A DNA stretch of 64,000 nucleotides, from assembly GCA_934589145.1 (NCBI GenBank), contig CAKTNW010000001.1:62001-126000 (forward strand), written 5' to 3'. How positions within the stretch are numbered: the first letter of the stretch is position 1; the number at the start of each line of letters is the position of its first letter. This document shows, one piece after another, positions 16,200 through 24,379 of this stretch. Below the pieces are notes generated by a model. It was not told the DNA's origin. It did no database searches and worked only from the letters and a program-made list of their open reading frames with translations. Origin of the DNA: an uncultured Oscillospiraceae bacterium. GTDB taxonomy: Bacteria > Bacillota > Clostridia > Oscillospirales > Oscillospiraceae. A program made the position numbers and the translations under genes.

Positions 16200-16250
16200 G
16201 GGGTTCCTCCTCTGGGGTAAAATGCACTGCAAAATTCATTACAACACTTT

Positions 16251-16279
16251 AATATACCAGAGAATAAAGGAAAAGGAAA
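16251..16279 (-). promoter_or_regulatory. Candidate promoter of the DUF4340/two-component operon
   Basis: TTTCCT (16279-16274), 17-nt spacer, TATATT (16256-16251). The -35 is weak; the AT-rich upstream region supports a promoter here. Confidence 0.45.
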
Positions 16280-16309
16280 GTCAAAATTATGAATTTTGGC
16301 CCTTTCGTG

Positions 16310-16345
16310 GCAAAAAAGCGCCCGCCGGAGGGTTTCTCCGGCGGG
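16310..16345 (-). terminator. Terminator after the anti-sigma factor gene
   Basis: On the minus strand, the stem CCCGCCGGAG/CTCCGGCGGG (16345-16321, 5-nt loop) is followed by GCGCTTTTTTG. Confidence 0.85.
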
Positions 16346-16354
16346 TGAGCGGTG

Positions 16355-17485
16355 CTATTTGGATAAAACCGTGACGGCGGCACGGTTGGCCACACCGGCG
16401 GCGCAGCTCTCCTCCAGCAGGGTCAGGATGGCGGAGGGGGTGCCCTGTACCCATACGCCGCTGCTCTTAATGCCGTCCTCCCGGACGGTGTCCAGCAGCC
16501 GCTGATACTGGCGACCGCCGGCCAAGACATCAGCCATATCGGCCAGCTTGGGATGGTCGATCATGTATTGCAGCAGGCTCTCGAAATGCTGCTGGATGAT
16601 CTCGCCTGTGACAGTCTCAAGCTGAAAATCAGGATAGTCCCCAAACTGAAAGTCGGGATAGTCCCTGTTCAGATCCGACCCGTACTGCACGCCCGTGTTC
16701 TGAAGGGAGCAGTACAGCGCCTGGGGAAAGAGCTCACCCTCCATCTTGGCGGAGAGAAACGTCAGCTCCGGGTGGCGCTCCATCAGCGCCGCCAGTTCGT
16801 CGGCGGTCAGATCGCGGGTAAAGGTGACGGTGGAGGTGACGGAATAGTAGTCCGGAAGCTGCTCCAGCGCCGCCTTATAGTGTCCGCCCTGCGTGCGCCA
16901 GGATTGAAAACCCAAATAGCCGTAGCCCAGCACAGACAGGTCGTTGATGTTCAGCTGCCCCAGCTTCCCCATGCGGAGCGTCACCTGGCTGCCGATGCCG
17001 GAGCGGGTGGCGCCGGTGTTGTCGAGAAAGCCCAGATCCACGGTGCCGGCCATGAAGCCGGTGTGGGAGAGCAGGCTGCCGCCATAGCTGCCCAGGGGCA
17101 TATACAGCGCGGTGATGGCCGACATGCCCGCGTCAAACTCACTGTATGTGTCGATATCGTAGTCTGCCTCCTCCCGCCAGGGGACGTAGTACACCCGGCG
17201 GTTCACCAGCGGCGAGATCACGAATTGCAGCAGCGCCAGAATGGCCAGCACCGCCGCCACTGCCGCCAGCACTGTCCCGCCGGTACGGCGGTTCATGCGC
17301 CGCTTCACCGCCTTCGTCTCCGCCTGCACGGCATTGGCGGGCGTCTCCGGCAAGTCCGGCAGTTCCCGTGCCGCCAGATAGTCCTCCAGCAGCCGGAACT
17401 TTTCCAGCTCTCCCTCCACCAGCGCCGTCTCCTCCGCCGTGGCGGTATGGGCCTGATAGCGGGCAAAGGCTTCTTCAAAATTCAT
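16355..17485 (-). CDS. Membrane anti-sigma factor (sigma-regulator N/C domains)
   Basis: A 376-residue single-pass membrane protein. The cytoplasmic N-terminal part (about 1-70) is followed by a helix at about 72-95 (TVLAAVAAVLAILALLQFVI). A long extracytoplasmic domain follows, with the aromatic-rich repeats YPDFQFGDYPDFQLE and the closing VWVQGTPSAILTLLEE. This matches the Sigma_reg_N/Sigma_reg_C architecture of Firmicutes ECF anti-sigma factors. The start at MNFEEAF is six bases after AGGAGG; an ATG two codons upstream is too close. It overlaps the sigma gene by 11 bases. Confidence 0.85.
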   Translation of the reverse strand: MNFEEAFARYQAHTATAEETALVEGELEKFRLLEDYLAARELPDLPETPANAVQAETKAVKRRMNRRTGGTVLAAVAAVLAILALLQFVISPLVNRRVYYVPWREEADYDIDTYSEFDAGMSAITALYMPLGSYGGSLLSHTGFMAGTVDLGFLDNTGATRSGIGSQVTLRMGKLGQLNINDLSVLGYGYLGFQSWRTQGGHYKAALEQLPDYYSVTSTVTFTRDLTADELAALMERHPELTFLSAKMEGELFPQALYCSLQNTGVQYGSDLNRDYPDFQFGDYPDFQLETVTGEIIQQHFESLLQYMIDHPKLADMADVLAGGRQYQRLLDTVREDGIKSSGVWVQGTPSAILTLLEESCAAGVANRAAVTVLSK

Positions 17486-17966
17486 AGCCATCCTCCTCCA
17501 TTTTCTGCCGCAGCCGTATTCTGGCCCGGCGCAGCCGCTGGCGGATTACCGCCGGGGATACGCCCATGGCCTCCGCCAGCTCGGCCCCGGTCAATCGGGC
17601 GAAGCAGTACAGAGTCAGCAGCTCCCGGTCGCTCTCCGCCAGCGCCTCCATGGCCCGGTACAGGGCCGCGGCGTCCTCCCGCTTCAGCAGGAGATTCTCC
17701 GGCGTGGTCTCGTCTGCGGTGTCCGGCGGCGGATCGTCGCTCAGACGCTTCTGCCGCCGCTGGTGGTCGATGATCAGGTTCCGCAGCACCCGGAACAGCC
17801 AGCTCCGGAAGCTGACCACATCATCCGGCAGGGACAGCCACGCCCGGTAAAACGCCTCCTGCACCATGTCCTCCGCCAGATGGCGGCTGCGGCACAGGGA
17901 CTGGGCGTACAGCAGCGCCGGGGCGTAATATTTCTGATAGAGCTGCTCGAATACATCCCGATCCAC
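17475..17966 (-). CDS. ECF-type RNA polymerase sigma factor
   Basis: A 163-residue group IV sigma factor. Region 2 (about residues 8-78) includes AEDMVQEAFYRAWLSLPDD and SFRSWLFRVLRNLIIDH, which bind core polymerase and the -10 element. Region 4 (about 105-158) has the helix-turn-helix LTGAELAEAMGVSPAVIRQR for the -35 element. It starts with GTG ten bases after AAGGTGG. With the overlapping anti-sigma gene it forms an envelope-stress-type module. Confidence 0.92.
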   Translation of the reverse strand: MDRDVFEQLYQKYYAPALLYAQSLCRSRHLAEDMVQEAFYRAWLSLPDDVVSFRSWLFRVLRNLIIDHQRRQKRLSDDPPPDTADETTPENLLLKREDAAALYRAMEALAESDRELLTLYCFARLTGAELAEAMGVSPAVIRQRLRRARIRLRQKMEEDGYEF

Positions 17967-18369
17967 GGCCTGTTCACCACCTTCTGTATCTAAGGACGGA
18001 TGACGGAGAAAAGTGTGACAGCAAAGGCCAGGACAGTCCTTGGGACCTTATCTCGACCTGCAGAAAAGCTTCGCAGAATTCGCCGCCCGTCATGGCGGCG
18101 AACAATTCGGATCATTTTTTGCCGCGACATGTGCGTGACAAAAAATACACTGCGCGGAGAGAGTGTTTTCTCGCACGTTCGTGTGCGAGAAAATGCGGGT
18201 CGGAGCGAATCTTATATTTTGTCAAAAAGGGTATGCCCTTTTTGACAAGGTTAACAAAGGCCGGGAAGGTACTTCCCGGCCTTATGTTCATTCACTTACA
18301 GATGCGGCGCAAAGACCCGTACCGTTTCGCGGCTGCGGCCTTGGCTTAACAAAAAACAAATTCTCGCTG
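17967..18369. other. Gene-free gap of 403 bp with strong hairpins
   Basis: The gap holds the candidate ECF promoter next to the sigma gene and three hairpins: 18166-18193 (TTTTCTCGCAC/GTGCGAGAAAA), 18219-18248 (13-bp perfect stem TTGTCAAAAAGGG) and 18259-18281 (GGCCGGGAAG/CTTCCCGGCC). The last may end minus-strand transcription from 18651. Short frames crossing it are not credible genes. Confidence 0.6.
17995..18020 (-). promoter_or_regulatory. Candidate ECF-type autoregulated promoter
   Basis: On the minus strand TGTCACA (18020-18014) is followed after 15 nt by CGTC (17998-17995), about 30 bp before the sigma start. This spacing and the -10 CGTC are typical of ECF promoters, and ECF genes usually drive themselves. 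Confidence 0.45.
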
Positions 18370-18651
18370 TCAGAATTCCAGACGGTAAAGCTTGCCCCGG
18401 ACGTTCTGCGTTGGGGAAACGAAGTATGCCTTTTCGTCGCTTGCGCGAAGAATGACCTGATTGATATATGCCAGAAACGCCGCTGCGTCATAGGCATACA
18501 CCGCGTGCCCCTTTTCATCATATGTCATGTATTGAGGGTTATCATACAGCCAATCAAAAAAGCGCAGGTGAAGCTCCCTGACATCCGAGATATACCCGTC
18601 GGGGACAAAAACAGTGTCGGTTGAATGATCAAACTTCAGGACGATATTCAT
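18370..18651 (-). CDS. Hypothetical protein, paralogue of its upstream neighbour (93 residues)
   Basis: Family not recognised. The start MNIVLKFDHSTDTVFVPDGY was chosen because it aligns with the start of the neighbour (MELIVEFDLNADLVSVPE); there is no strong ribosome binding site. Shared pattern: N-terminal strand, an acidic VPE/VPD turn, a helix ending RFFDWLYD versus RFLRWVYS, and the helix AAFLAYINQVIL versus EEFIDWLNKKVL. The predicted protein is cytoplasmic. The two genes probably arose by tandem duplication and have diverged strongly. Confidence 0.65.
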   Translation of the reverse strand: MNIVLKFDHSTDTVFVPDGYISDVRELHLRFFDWLYDNPQYMTYDEKGHAVYAYDAAAFLAYINQVILRASDEKAYFVSPTQNVRGKLYRLEF

Positions 18652-18694
18652 GAGGAACGTCACGGGCAAATCGCATACATGCCCGCCCTTTCTA

Positions 18695-19003
18695 CTAGAA
18701 GAAAATGGATGGAACGCTGCCGCGGGAACTGCTGTCGATGTTCTTTTCCACAAGCGTCGCCCTGTCTTCTCCGGCTTGCAAAACCTTTTTGTTCAGCCAG
18801 TCGATAAATTCCTCGCTGTTATAGCAGACGCACACAAAGCTCTGGCCGTCAGAGCCGACCATCCTTTTCGTGAGCTTCTTTTGGCCTTCCGGAGAATAGA
18901 CCCACCGCAGAAAGCGCTGACGGATCACATCGATGTTTTCAACCACGCTTTCCGGAACAGACACCAAGTCTGCGTTCAAATCAAATTCAACGATCAGCTC
19001 CAT
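18695..19003 (-). CDS. Hypothetical protein, tandem paralogue (102 residues)
   Basis: Family not recognised. The start at MELIVEFD is preceded by CAGGAT; upstream in-frame sequence is low-complexity, Arg/Ser-rich and shadows the neighbouring gene. It aligns over most of its length with the 93-residue protein 44 bp downstream. The C-terminal tail differs (ATLVEKNIDSSSRG). There is no membrane segment. It lies 50 bp after the glucokinase start-side neighbour region but is transcribed from its own side, in the same direction. Confidence 0.7.
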   Translation of the reverse strand: MELIVEFDLNADLVSVPESVVENIDVIRQRFLRWVYSPEGQKKLTKRMVGSDGQSFVCVCYNSEEFIDWLNKKVLQAGEDRATLVEKNIDSSSRGSVPSIFF

Positions 19004-19052
19004 GTGACAAATCCTGCCTGTCAGTGTGGTGATAGCCCGCCCCGAAGGCCGG

Positions 19053-19979
19053 TCACAGCGCCGCTGCGCCGATGATGCCCGCCTCGTTGCCCAACTGGGC
19101 CGCGGCGATGACGGGGATGGCGCCCTCACGGCCACCGAAGCAGTGCTCTGTCACATAGGCCCGGATGGGGGCCAGGATGCGCTCACCCTGGCGGCTGATG
19201 CCGCCGCCGATGAGGATCATCTCCGGGGCCAGGCTGTTGACCAGATCCGTCAGGCCCGCCGCCACATAGACGCACCAACGGTCAATGACCGCCTGTGCCG
19301 CCGCGTCGCCCGCGTCGGCGGCCTGAAACACGTCCAGTGCCGTCAGCTCCTCCCGACCATGGAGCGCGGACTCGGGATGCTGCTCACCGGCCTGCTTGCC
19401 CTGACGGATCAGGGCAGTGGCGGAGGCATACGCCTCCCAGCAGCCGTCGCGGCCGCAGGTGCAGTGCTCACCCTCCAGCACCAGCAGGGTATGGCCCAGC
19501 TCGGCGCCCATGGAGCGCATACCGGCGTAGATCTTGCCGTCGATGATGATACCGCCGCCCACGCCGGTGCCCAGGGTGATGAGGATCATGTCCCGGCGGC
19601 CCACCGCCGCGCCTGCCACGATCTCCGCCAGGGCGGCGCAGTTGGCGTCGTTGCTGAGATGCACGGGGATGCCGAAGCGGTCGTGGAGCATCTGGCACAC
19701 CGGCACGTTGAACCAGCCCAGATTATAGGCCCGCAGCACGGTGCCCGCCTCGCTGTCGCAGGTGCCGGGGGAGCCGATGCCGATGCTGGCGCAGTCGGCG
19801 GCGATGAGCCCCGCCTTGTCCAGCGCCATCTCCACGGCGCGGCACATGTCGGCCACCATCTCCTCCGCCGGGCGGAAGGCTCCGGTGGGGACGCTGGCCT
19901 CGGCAATGATGTTGTGGCGGTCGTCCACCACGCCCACGGCGATGTTGGTGCCGCCCAGGTCGATACCGATCCGATACAT
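19053..19979 (-). CDS. glcK: ROK-family glucokinase
   Basis: A 308-residue cytoplasmic sugar kinase that phosphorylates glucose with ATP. The phosphate-binding loop IGIDLGGTNIAVGVVD is at residues 4-19, the second ATP motif LGTGVGGGIIIDG near 136-148, the catalytic region LSNDANCAAL near 105-114, and the ROK zinc-binding motif CTCGRDGCWE near 173-182. It lies 16 bp after the phosphopantetheinyl transferase stop and is probably cotranscribed with it. Other ROK sugars remain possible. Confidence 0.92.
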   Translation of the reverse strand: MYRIGIDLGGTNIAVGVVDDRHNIIAEASVPTGAFRPAEEMVADMCRAVEMALDKAGLIAADCASIGIGSPGTCDSEAGTVLRAYNLGWFNVPVCQMLHDRFGIPVHLSNDANCAALAEIVAGAAVGRRDMILITLGTGVGGGIIIDGKIYAGMRSMGAELGHTLLVLEGEHCTCGRDGCWEAYASATALIRQGKQAGEQHPESALHGREELTALDVFQAADAGDAAAQAVIDRWCVYVAAGLTDLVNSLAPEMILIGGGISRQGERILAPIRAYVTEHCFGGREGAIPVIAAAQLGNEAGIIGAAAL

Positions 19980-19995
19980 GATGCGTCCCTCCCGC

Positions 19996-20565
19996 TTACA
20001 GCTTCATGGCCGTGGTGACGGCGCAGCCATTGTGCATGATGTGATCCAGCGCCACGCCCTCCGGCAGGGCCAGGCGGCTCAGCGCCAGCAGCGGGCCCTT
20101 GCCCGTCAGCTTGAACAGCGCCTCCTTGGCCGTCCAGCACTCCCAGAACCGCTGGAAGCACCCGGCGTCGCCATAGCGGATATAGGCCATCTCCGCCTCG
20201 GAGCAGGCCCGGCGCATGAACTTCTCCTCCGCGCCGCGGATGACCTCCACGTCCACGCCCAGTACCTTCTCGCCCACGGCCACCACCACATAGGGGCCGC
20301 TGTGGCTGACGCTGACGTAGAAGGGATCGCCCTCCACGCAGGGCTTGCCGTTGTCGTCCCAGCGGAGAGGCGCGTTCTCCGCCGTGGTGTTCAGACGCGC
20401 TGCCACGGCATTGCGCAGCAGTACCTCACCGGCGGCGCTGCGCTTGCGGTCATCCTCGTTGGGCAGCTCCTTCACCCGGGCGCGGCGCGCCGCGGCCATC
20501 ATGGTCAGCGCGGCGTCGTAGGCCGCGGCGTCCATCTCCTTGATGTTGTACCAGAAAAGCTCCAT
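19996..20565 (-). CDS. 4'-phosphopantetheinyl transferase (Sfp type)
   Basis: A 189-residue enzyme that transfers the 4'-phosphopantetheine arm of CoA to carrier proteins. The start at MELFWYN has GGAGG upstream; the longer frame reaches into the divergent gene and is spurious. Mg-binding signatures are present: VLGVDVEVI near residue 102 and WECWTAKEALFKLTG near 135. A two-domain Sfp form is small here, so it may serve fatty-acid ACP or a peptide/polyketide carrier. No synthase gene is nearby. Confidence 0.88.
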   Translation of the reverse strand: MELFWYNIKEMDAAAYDAALTMMAAARRARVKELPNEDDRKRSAAGEVLLRNAVAARLNTTAENAPLRWDDNGKPCVEGDPFYVSVSHSGPYVVVAVGEKVLGVDVEVIRGAEEKFMRRACSEAEMAYIRYGDAGCFQRFWECWTAKEALFKLTGKGPLLALSRLALPEGVALDHIMHNGCAVTTAMKL

Positions 20566-20644
20566 ATGACTACCTCCGACGATATCGTAATATTCTTGGT
20601 AATGAGTATACCACATACGCCGCGCCGTTTCCACTCTTTTTGTG

Positions 20645-20673
20645 TTGCTTTTTGGGGAATCTTGCGGTACACT
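20645..20673 (+). promoter_or_regulatory. Promoter of the GNAT/truA operon
   Basis: TTGCTT (20645-20650), 17-nt spacer, TACACT (20668-20673), about 28 bp upstream of the start with a strong AAGGAGG between. Confidence 0.65.
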
Positions 20674-20701
20674 GAAGCTGTGTCTGTAAGGAGGAACGAA
20701 T

Positions 20702-21829
20702 ATGGTTTCCATTATTGAAGTGACCACAAAGCGCCAGCTGCGGCAGTTTGTGGAATATCCCAACATTCTATATAAAGACGTGCCCCAGTTCGTGCCCGCC
20801 ACCTTTGACGACGACATGAGCGACTGGGACAAGAAGAAAAACCCCGCCTTTGAATACTGCGAGGCCCGCTGCTGGATGGCCATGCGCAACGGCGAGATGG
20901 TGGGCCGCATCGGCGCCATCCTCAGCCACAAGGCCAACGAGAAGTGGCACACCAACCGCATGCGCTTCACCCAGGTGGACTTCATCGACGACGAGCAGGT
21001 GGCCAACGCCCTGTTCACCACGGTGGAGCGCTGGGCCAAGGAGAAGGGCTGCGACGAGGTACACGGCCCCCTGGGCTTTACCGACCTGGATCGGGAGGGT
21101 ATGCTGGTGGAGGGCTTTGACCGGCGGAGCTGCTTCTTTACCTACTATAACCATCCCTACTACATTGACCACCTGACCCGCCTGGGCTATGTGAAGGACG
21201 TGGACTGGGTAGAGAATCTTATCCAGGTGCCCACCGACGAAAAGATCATCGAGCGGTGGCGCAAGCTGTCCGAGTTTGTGGAGAAGCGCTGCAAGCTCCA
21301 TGTGTTCCGGCCCCGGACGCGGCTGGACTACTTCGGCCTGATCCCCCGGTTCTTCCAGCTGGTGAACACCTGCTACGCGCCGCTGTACGGCACAGTGGAG
21401 CTGACGGATAAGCAGATCAAGCGGTACAGCGGCAAGTTCGCGCCGCTGGTGAACCCCAATCTGGCCTTCTTCATCATGGATGAGCACGAGGATATGGTGG
21501 CCATGGGCGTGGCCGCGCCCTCCATTGCCGAGGCGCTGAAAAAGAGCCGGGGCAAGTATTTCCCCACCGGCTGGATCGACCTGCTGAAGGCGTTCCGCAA
21601 GAACGATACCATCGACCTGCTGCTGATCGCCGTGCGGCCCGATTACCAGAAGAAGGGCGTCAACGCCATGATCCTGTACCACGCCATGCTGGGCTGCTTC
21701 AAGCTGGGCATCAAGGAGGCCGAGACCGGCCCCATGCTGGAGACCAACGAGAAGGTACAGTCCCAGTGGAAGGATTTCGACATCGAGCAGCACAAGCGCC
21801 GCCGCTGCTTTATCAAGAAACTGAAATAA
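20702..21829 (+). CDS. GNAT-like N-acetyltransferase family protein
   Basis: A 375-residue cytoplasmic protein. The C-terminal half carries a GNAT-style acetyl-CoA site (IDLLLIAVRPDYQKKGVNAMI near 300-320) followed by the closing helix and strand (AETGPMLETNEKVQSQW). The N-terminal half (QLRQFVEYPNILYKDVPQFV...) matches a family often annotated as GNAT or YghO-like and has a second partial GNAT-like fold (VEGFDRRSCFFTYYNHPYY). The substrate is unknown. The stop is one base before the truA start. Confidence 0.8.
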   Translation: MVSIIEVTTKRQLRQFVEYPNILYKDVPQFVPATFDDDMSDWDKKKNPAFEYCEARCWMAMRNGEMVGRIGAILSHKANEKWHTNRMRFTQVDFIDDEQVANALFTTVERWAKEKGCDEVHGPLGFTDLDREGMLVEGFDRRSCFFTYYNHPYYIDHLTRLGYVKDVDWVENLIQVPTDEKIIERWRKLSEFVEKRCKLHVFRPRTRLDYFGLIPRFFQLVNTCYAPLYGTVELTDKQIKRYSGKFAPLVNPNLAFFIMDEHEDMVAMGVAAPSIAEALKKSRGKYFPTGWIDLLKAFRKNDTIDLLLIAVRPDYQKKGVNAMILYHAMLGCFKLGIKEAETGPMLETNEKVQSQWKDFDIEQHKRRRCFIKKLK

Positions 21830-21830
21830 T

Positions 21831-22565
21831 ATGCAGAACTATAAATTTACCATTGCTTATGACGGTACGCGGTTCTTCGGCTGGGAGCGCCAGCCGGATC
21901 GGGAGACCATCCAGGGCAAGCTGGAGGCGGTATTGACCCGCCTGGCGGGCCAGCCGGTGGAGATCATCGGCGCGGGCCGCACCGACGCGGGCGTCCACGC
22001 CCGCGCTATGGTGGCCAGCGCCCAACTGGACGTGAAGGAATCCCCCGAGGAGATCCGGGACTACTGCAACCGCTACCTGCCCGACGCCATCGCCGTGCGG
22101 GAGGTGAAGCCCTGCGCGCCCCGGTTCCACGCCCGGTACAACGCGCTGGGCAAGACCTATCGCTATACGGTGTTTGTGGGGGAAGTCAAGCCCATCTTCG
22201 ACCGGAAGTATGTGACCATGCTGTCCTATGTCCCCGATGTGGAGCGGATGCGGCAGGCCGCCGCCTATGTGACGGGCGAGCATGATTTCGCCGCCTTCTG
22301 CGGCAATCCCCGCATGAAAAAGTCCACCGTCCGCACGGTGGACACCATCGACATCCAGCAGCGGAAGGATCGCATCACCTTCACCTTCCACGGCAACGGC
22401 TTTTTGCAGAATATGGTGCGCATTCTGGTGGGCACTCTGCTGGAAGTGGGCCGGGGCTTCTGGGAGCCGGAGCAGGTGCAGACCATTCTGGAAAGCCGCG
22501 ACCGCAAGCAGGCCGGCCCCACCGCGCCGCCGGAGGGCCTGTGCCTGATGAAGGTGGATTATTGA
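21831..22565 (+). CDS. truA: tRNA pseudouridine(38-40) synthase TruA
   Basis: A 244-residue enzyme that converts uridine to pseudouridine at positions 38-40 of the tRNA anticodon stem. The catalytic motif GAGRTDAGVHA is near residues 45-55, with the nucleophilic Asp. The family-specific FHARYNALGKTYRY near 100-113 and FLQNMVRILVGTLLEVGRG near 195-213 are intact. It is expressed with the GNAT-like gene and is followed by terminators. Confidence 0.96.
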   Translation: MQNYKFTIAYDGTRFFGWERQPDRETIQGKLEAVLTRLAGQPVEIIGAGRTDAGVHARAMVASAQLDVKESPEEIRDYCNRYLPDAIAVREVKPCAPRFHARYNALGKTYRYTVFVGEVKPIFDRKYVTMLSYVPDVERMRQAAAYVTGEHDFAAFCGNPRMKKSTVRTVDTIDIQQRKDRITFTFHGNGFLQNMVRILVGTLLEVGRGFWEPEQVQTILESRDRKQAGPTAPPEGLCLMKVDY

Positions 22566-22603
22566 GGCTGGTGAAACGCGTCTCTTCCATTGTCAGCAAA
22601 ATG

Positions 22604-22634
22604 AACGGCGGGGTGTGGTCACCCCGCCGTTTTT
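22604..22634 (+). terminator. truA terminator built from a dispersed-repeat hairpin
   Basis: The stem AACGGCGGGGTG/CACCCCGCCGTT with loop TGGT is followed by Ts. The hairpin core equals one hairpin of the repeat at 4750-4827 in inverted orientation. Confidence 0.8.
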
Positions 22635-22696
22635 AATTGTGCCGCTTTGACGGCACACCTCAACTTTTCACTTTTCTCGCTTATCTTTTCACTGAC

Positions 22697-22731
22697 AAAA
22701 AAGAACCGCCCAAGCTGGGCGGTTCTTTTTT
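22697..22731. terminator. Bidirectional terminator
   Basis: A 15-bp perfect stem AAAAAAGAACCGCCC/GGGCGGTTCTTTTTT with loop AAGCT lies between truA and the convergent cohesin-protein gene. Confidence 0.9.
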
Positions 22732-22732
22732 G

Positions 22733-24364
22733 TCACATATTATGAATGTCGTTTAACAGCTCGTCCAACGACATGCTGCCGACCTTTTCATCAGCGGCCG
22801 CAGCGGGATTGGCGGCCTCTGCCGCCTGCCGGGCAGCTTCCGCTTCGGCGGCCTGCCGTGCGGCTTCCGCCGCCTGACGCTGGGCGATCTCCTGCTGCAT
22901 CTTGCCGGACAGATCCTCCACGAAGGGGCTGGTCAGGGTGTCGTCGGACACTCTCCGCTGGGGCGCGGCGGGTGCGGCACTCTTCCGGACAGGCGCGGCG
23001 GTTCTCGGCGCGGGCTGGGGCGCAGGCACGGCCTTCACCGGTTCGGTACGCCGGGCAGGCTGCTGGGGTACGGGCTGCTGGGATGTATTGCGGCTGGGAC
23101 GGGGCGGCGTGGGCGGCTGATCGTCGTCATCACCGTCGTCGTCATCGTCATATCCGCCGTCGTGACCGATGCGGCCCAGCAGGAAGCCCACCAGCAGCAG
23201 GATGATGACCAGCAGCGCCGCACCGATGATCAGTGCGGTGGTGGTGGCGATCTCACCCACCAGCGGCAGCGTCACCGTCATGGGGATGGAGTAGGTGGGC
23301 GGCTCGGGCGGAATATTGGGGTCGATGATCTCCATGGTGGGGATGATGCCATCGTACTTGGGCATACGGTACACATGGACGGTATAGGTCTTGGAGGTGG
23401 TACCGTCCTCTGCCGTGCAGGTGACGGTCATCACGGTGTCGCCCTCCTGGGAGAGCTGGGCGCTGGCCTCGGTGACCTTCAGTGCCTTCTCGTCCTTGGC
23501 CACGCCGGTCAGCTTGGCGGATTTGGTCTCATAGGGAACGTAGGCCACATAGTCCGTTACCGCGCCGGAGAAGGTGGGACTGAGGGTGCCCACATCCAGT
23601 GTCAGCTCCTTCAGCATGGCGTCGGTGCTGGGCTTATAGTTGGGATCCTGCTGGCGGGTGACGGAGATGGTATAATTCTTCTTTGCGCCGGTGGCGGCGG
23701 TGCAGGTGACGGTAACGGTATTGCTGCCCACCACCAGAGAATTACCGCTGACGGAGACCTTGGCGGAGCCGTCCGCCGCCTTGTAGCTGAGGTTCAGGGA
23801 CTCCACGGCATAGGGCACCGTGGCGGTATAGTAGGTAGTACCCTTGCTGAAAGCCGGGCTCAGTGTGGCGTTGGAGCAGCTGAGGGAGCTGAGGTCGCAG
23901 TTGCTGCTGAGCGGCGCGTCCACGGCGCCTGTCCAAGAGGCCGGGCTCAAGGCAGTATCCTCGCCGCCGTCGCTGACGGTGATGTTCTTGAAGCTGGCAT
24001 TCAGCGCCGTACCGGCCGCAAGGTCGCTCTTGACCCGGAAGGTAACGGTCAGCACAGAGGAAGAGGAAATGGGATCTACGCCGTACAGCACGAATTTCAT
24101 GCCGTTGTTGACCATGGTCCAGCCGCTGAGCTGATTGTCATAGTTGGTGAATTCCAGCGTGCTGCTGTCGTAATCCAGCGTGGCATCCACGCCCATAATA
24201 TCGCTGCCGGAAACGCTGAGAGTCAGCTTGACGGTGCTGCCGGCCTGCACAGTGCCGCTGCCGCTGAGAGTCGCGGAGGCGGCCTCGGCCCGCTGGGGCA
24301 GCAGGGCTACGATCACCAGCGCCAGCGTCAGCAGAAGCTTCAAAAGGGAAGTCGATTTTTTCAT
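22733..24364 (-). CDS. Membrane-anchored cohesin protein with cadherin-like domains and cytoplasmic tail
   Basis: A 543-residue exported protein. The signal peptide spans residues 1-29. Residues about 30-150 look like a cohesin domain (SGSGTVQAGSTVKLTLSVSG, VDATLDYDSSTLEF, LTVTFRVKSD). Two cadherin-like beta-sandwich domains follow at about 155-237 and 250-333. A transmembrane helix lies at 374-397. Unusually, a long tail follows: an acidic run (405-415), a Pro/Ala-rich linker and an Ala-rich helical end (QAAEAARQAAEAEAARQAA). The topology would put the tail in the cytoplasm. The gene immediately upstream encodes a dockerin protein. Confidence 0.82.
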   Translation of the reverse strand: MKKSTSLLKLLLTLALVIVALLPQRAEAASATLSGSGTVQAGSTVKLTLSVSGSDIMGVDATLDYDSSTLEFTNYDNQLSGWTMVNNGMKFVLYGVDPISSSSVLTVTFRVKSDLAAGTALNASFKNITVSDGGEDTALSPASWTGAVDAPLSSNCDLSSLSCSNATLSPAFSKGTTYYTATVPYAVESLNLSYKAADGSAKVSVSGNSLVVGSNTVTVTCTAATGAKKNYTISVTRQQDPNYKPSTDAMLKELTLDVGTLSPTFSGAVTDYVAYVPYETKSAKLTGVAKDEKALKVTEASAQLSQEGDTVMTVTCTAEDGTTSKTYTVHVYRMPKYDGIIPTMEIIDPNIPPEPPTYSIPMTVTLPLVGEIATTTALIIGAALLVIILLLVGFLLGRIGHDGGYDDDDDGDDDDQPPTPPRPSRNTSQQPVPQQPARRTEPVKAVPAPQPAPRTAAPVRKSAAPAAPQRRVSDDTLTSPFVEDLSGKMQQEIAQRQAAEAARQAAEAEAARQAAEAANPAAAADEKVGSMSLDELLNDIHNM

Positions 24365-24379
24365 GGCGTTATACTCCTA

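Noticed and set aside
18166..18281. CRISPR-like or small-RNA array
   Set aside because: Three different hairpins with no repeated unit or regular spacing.
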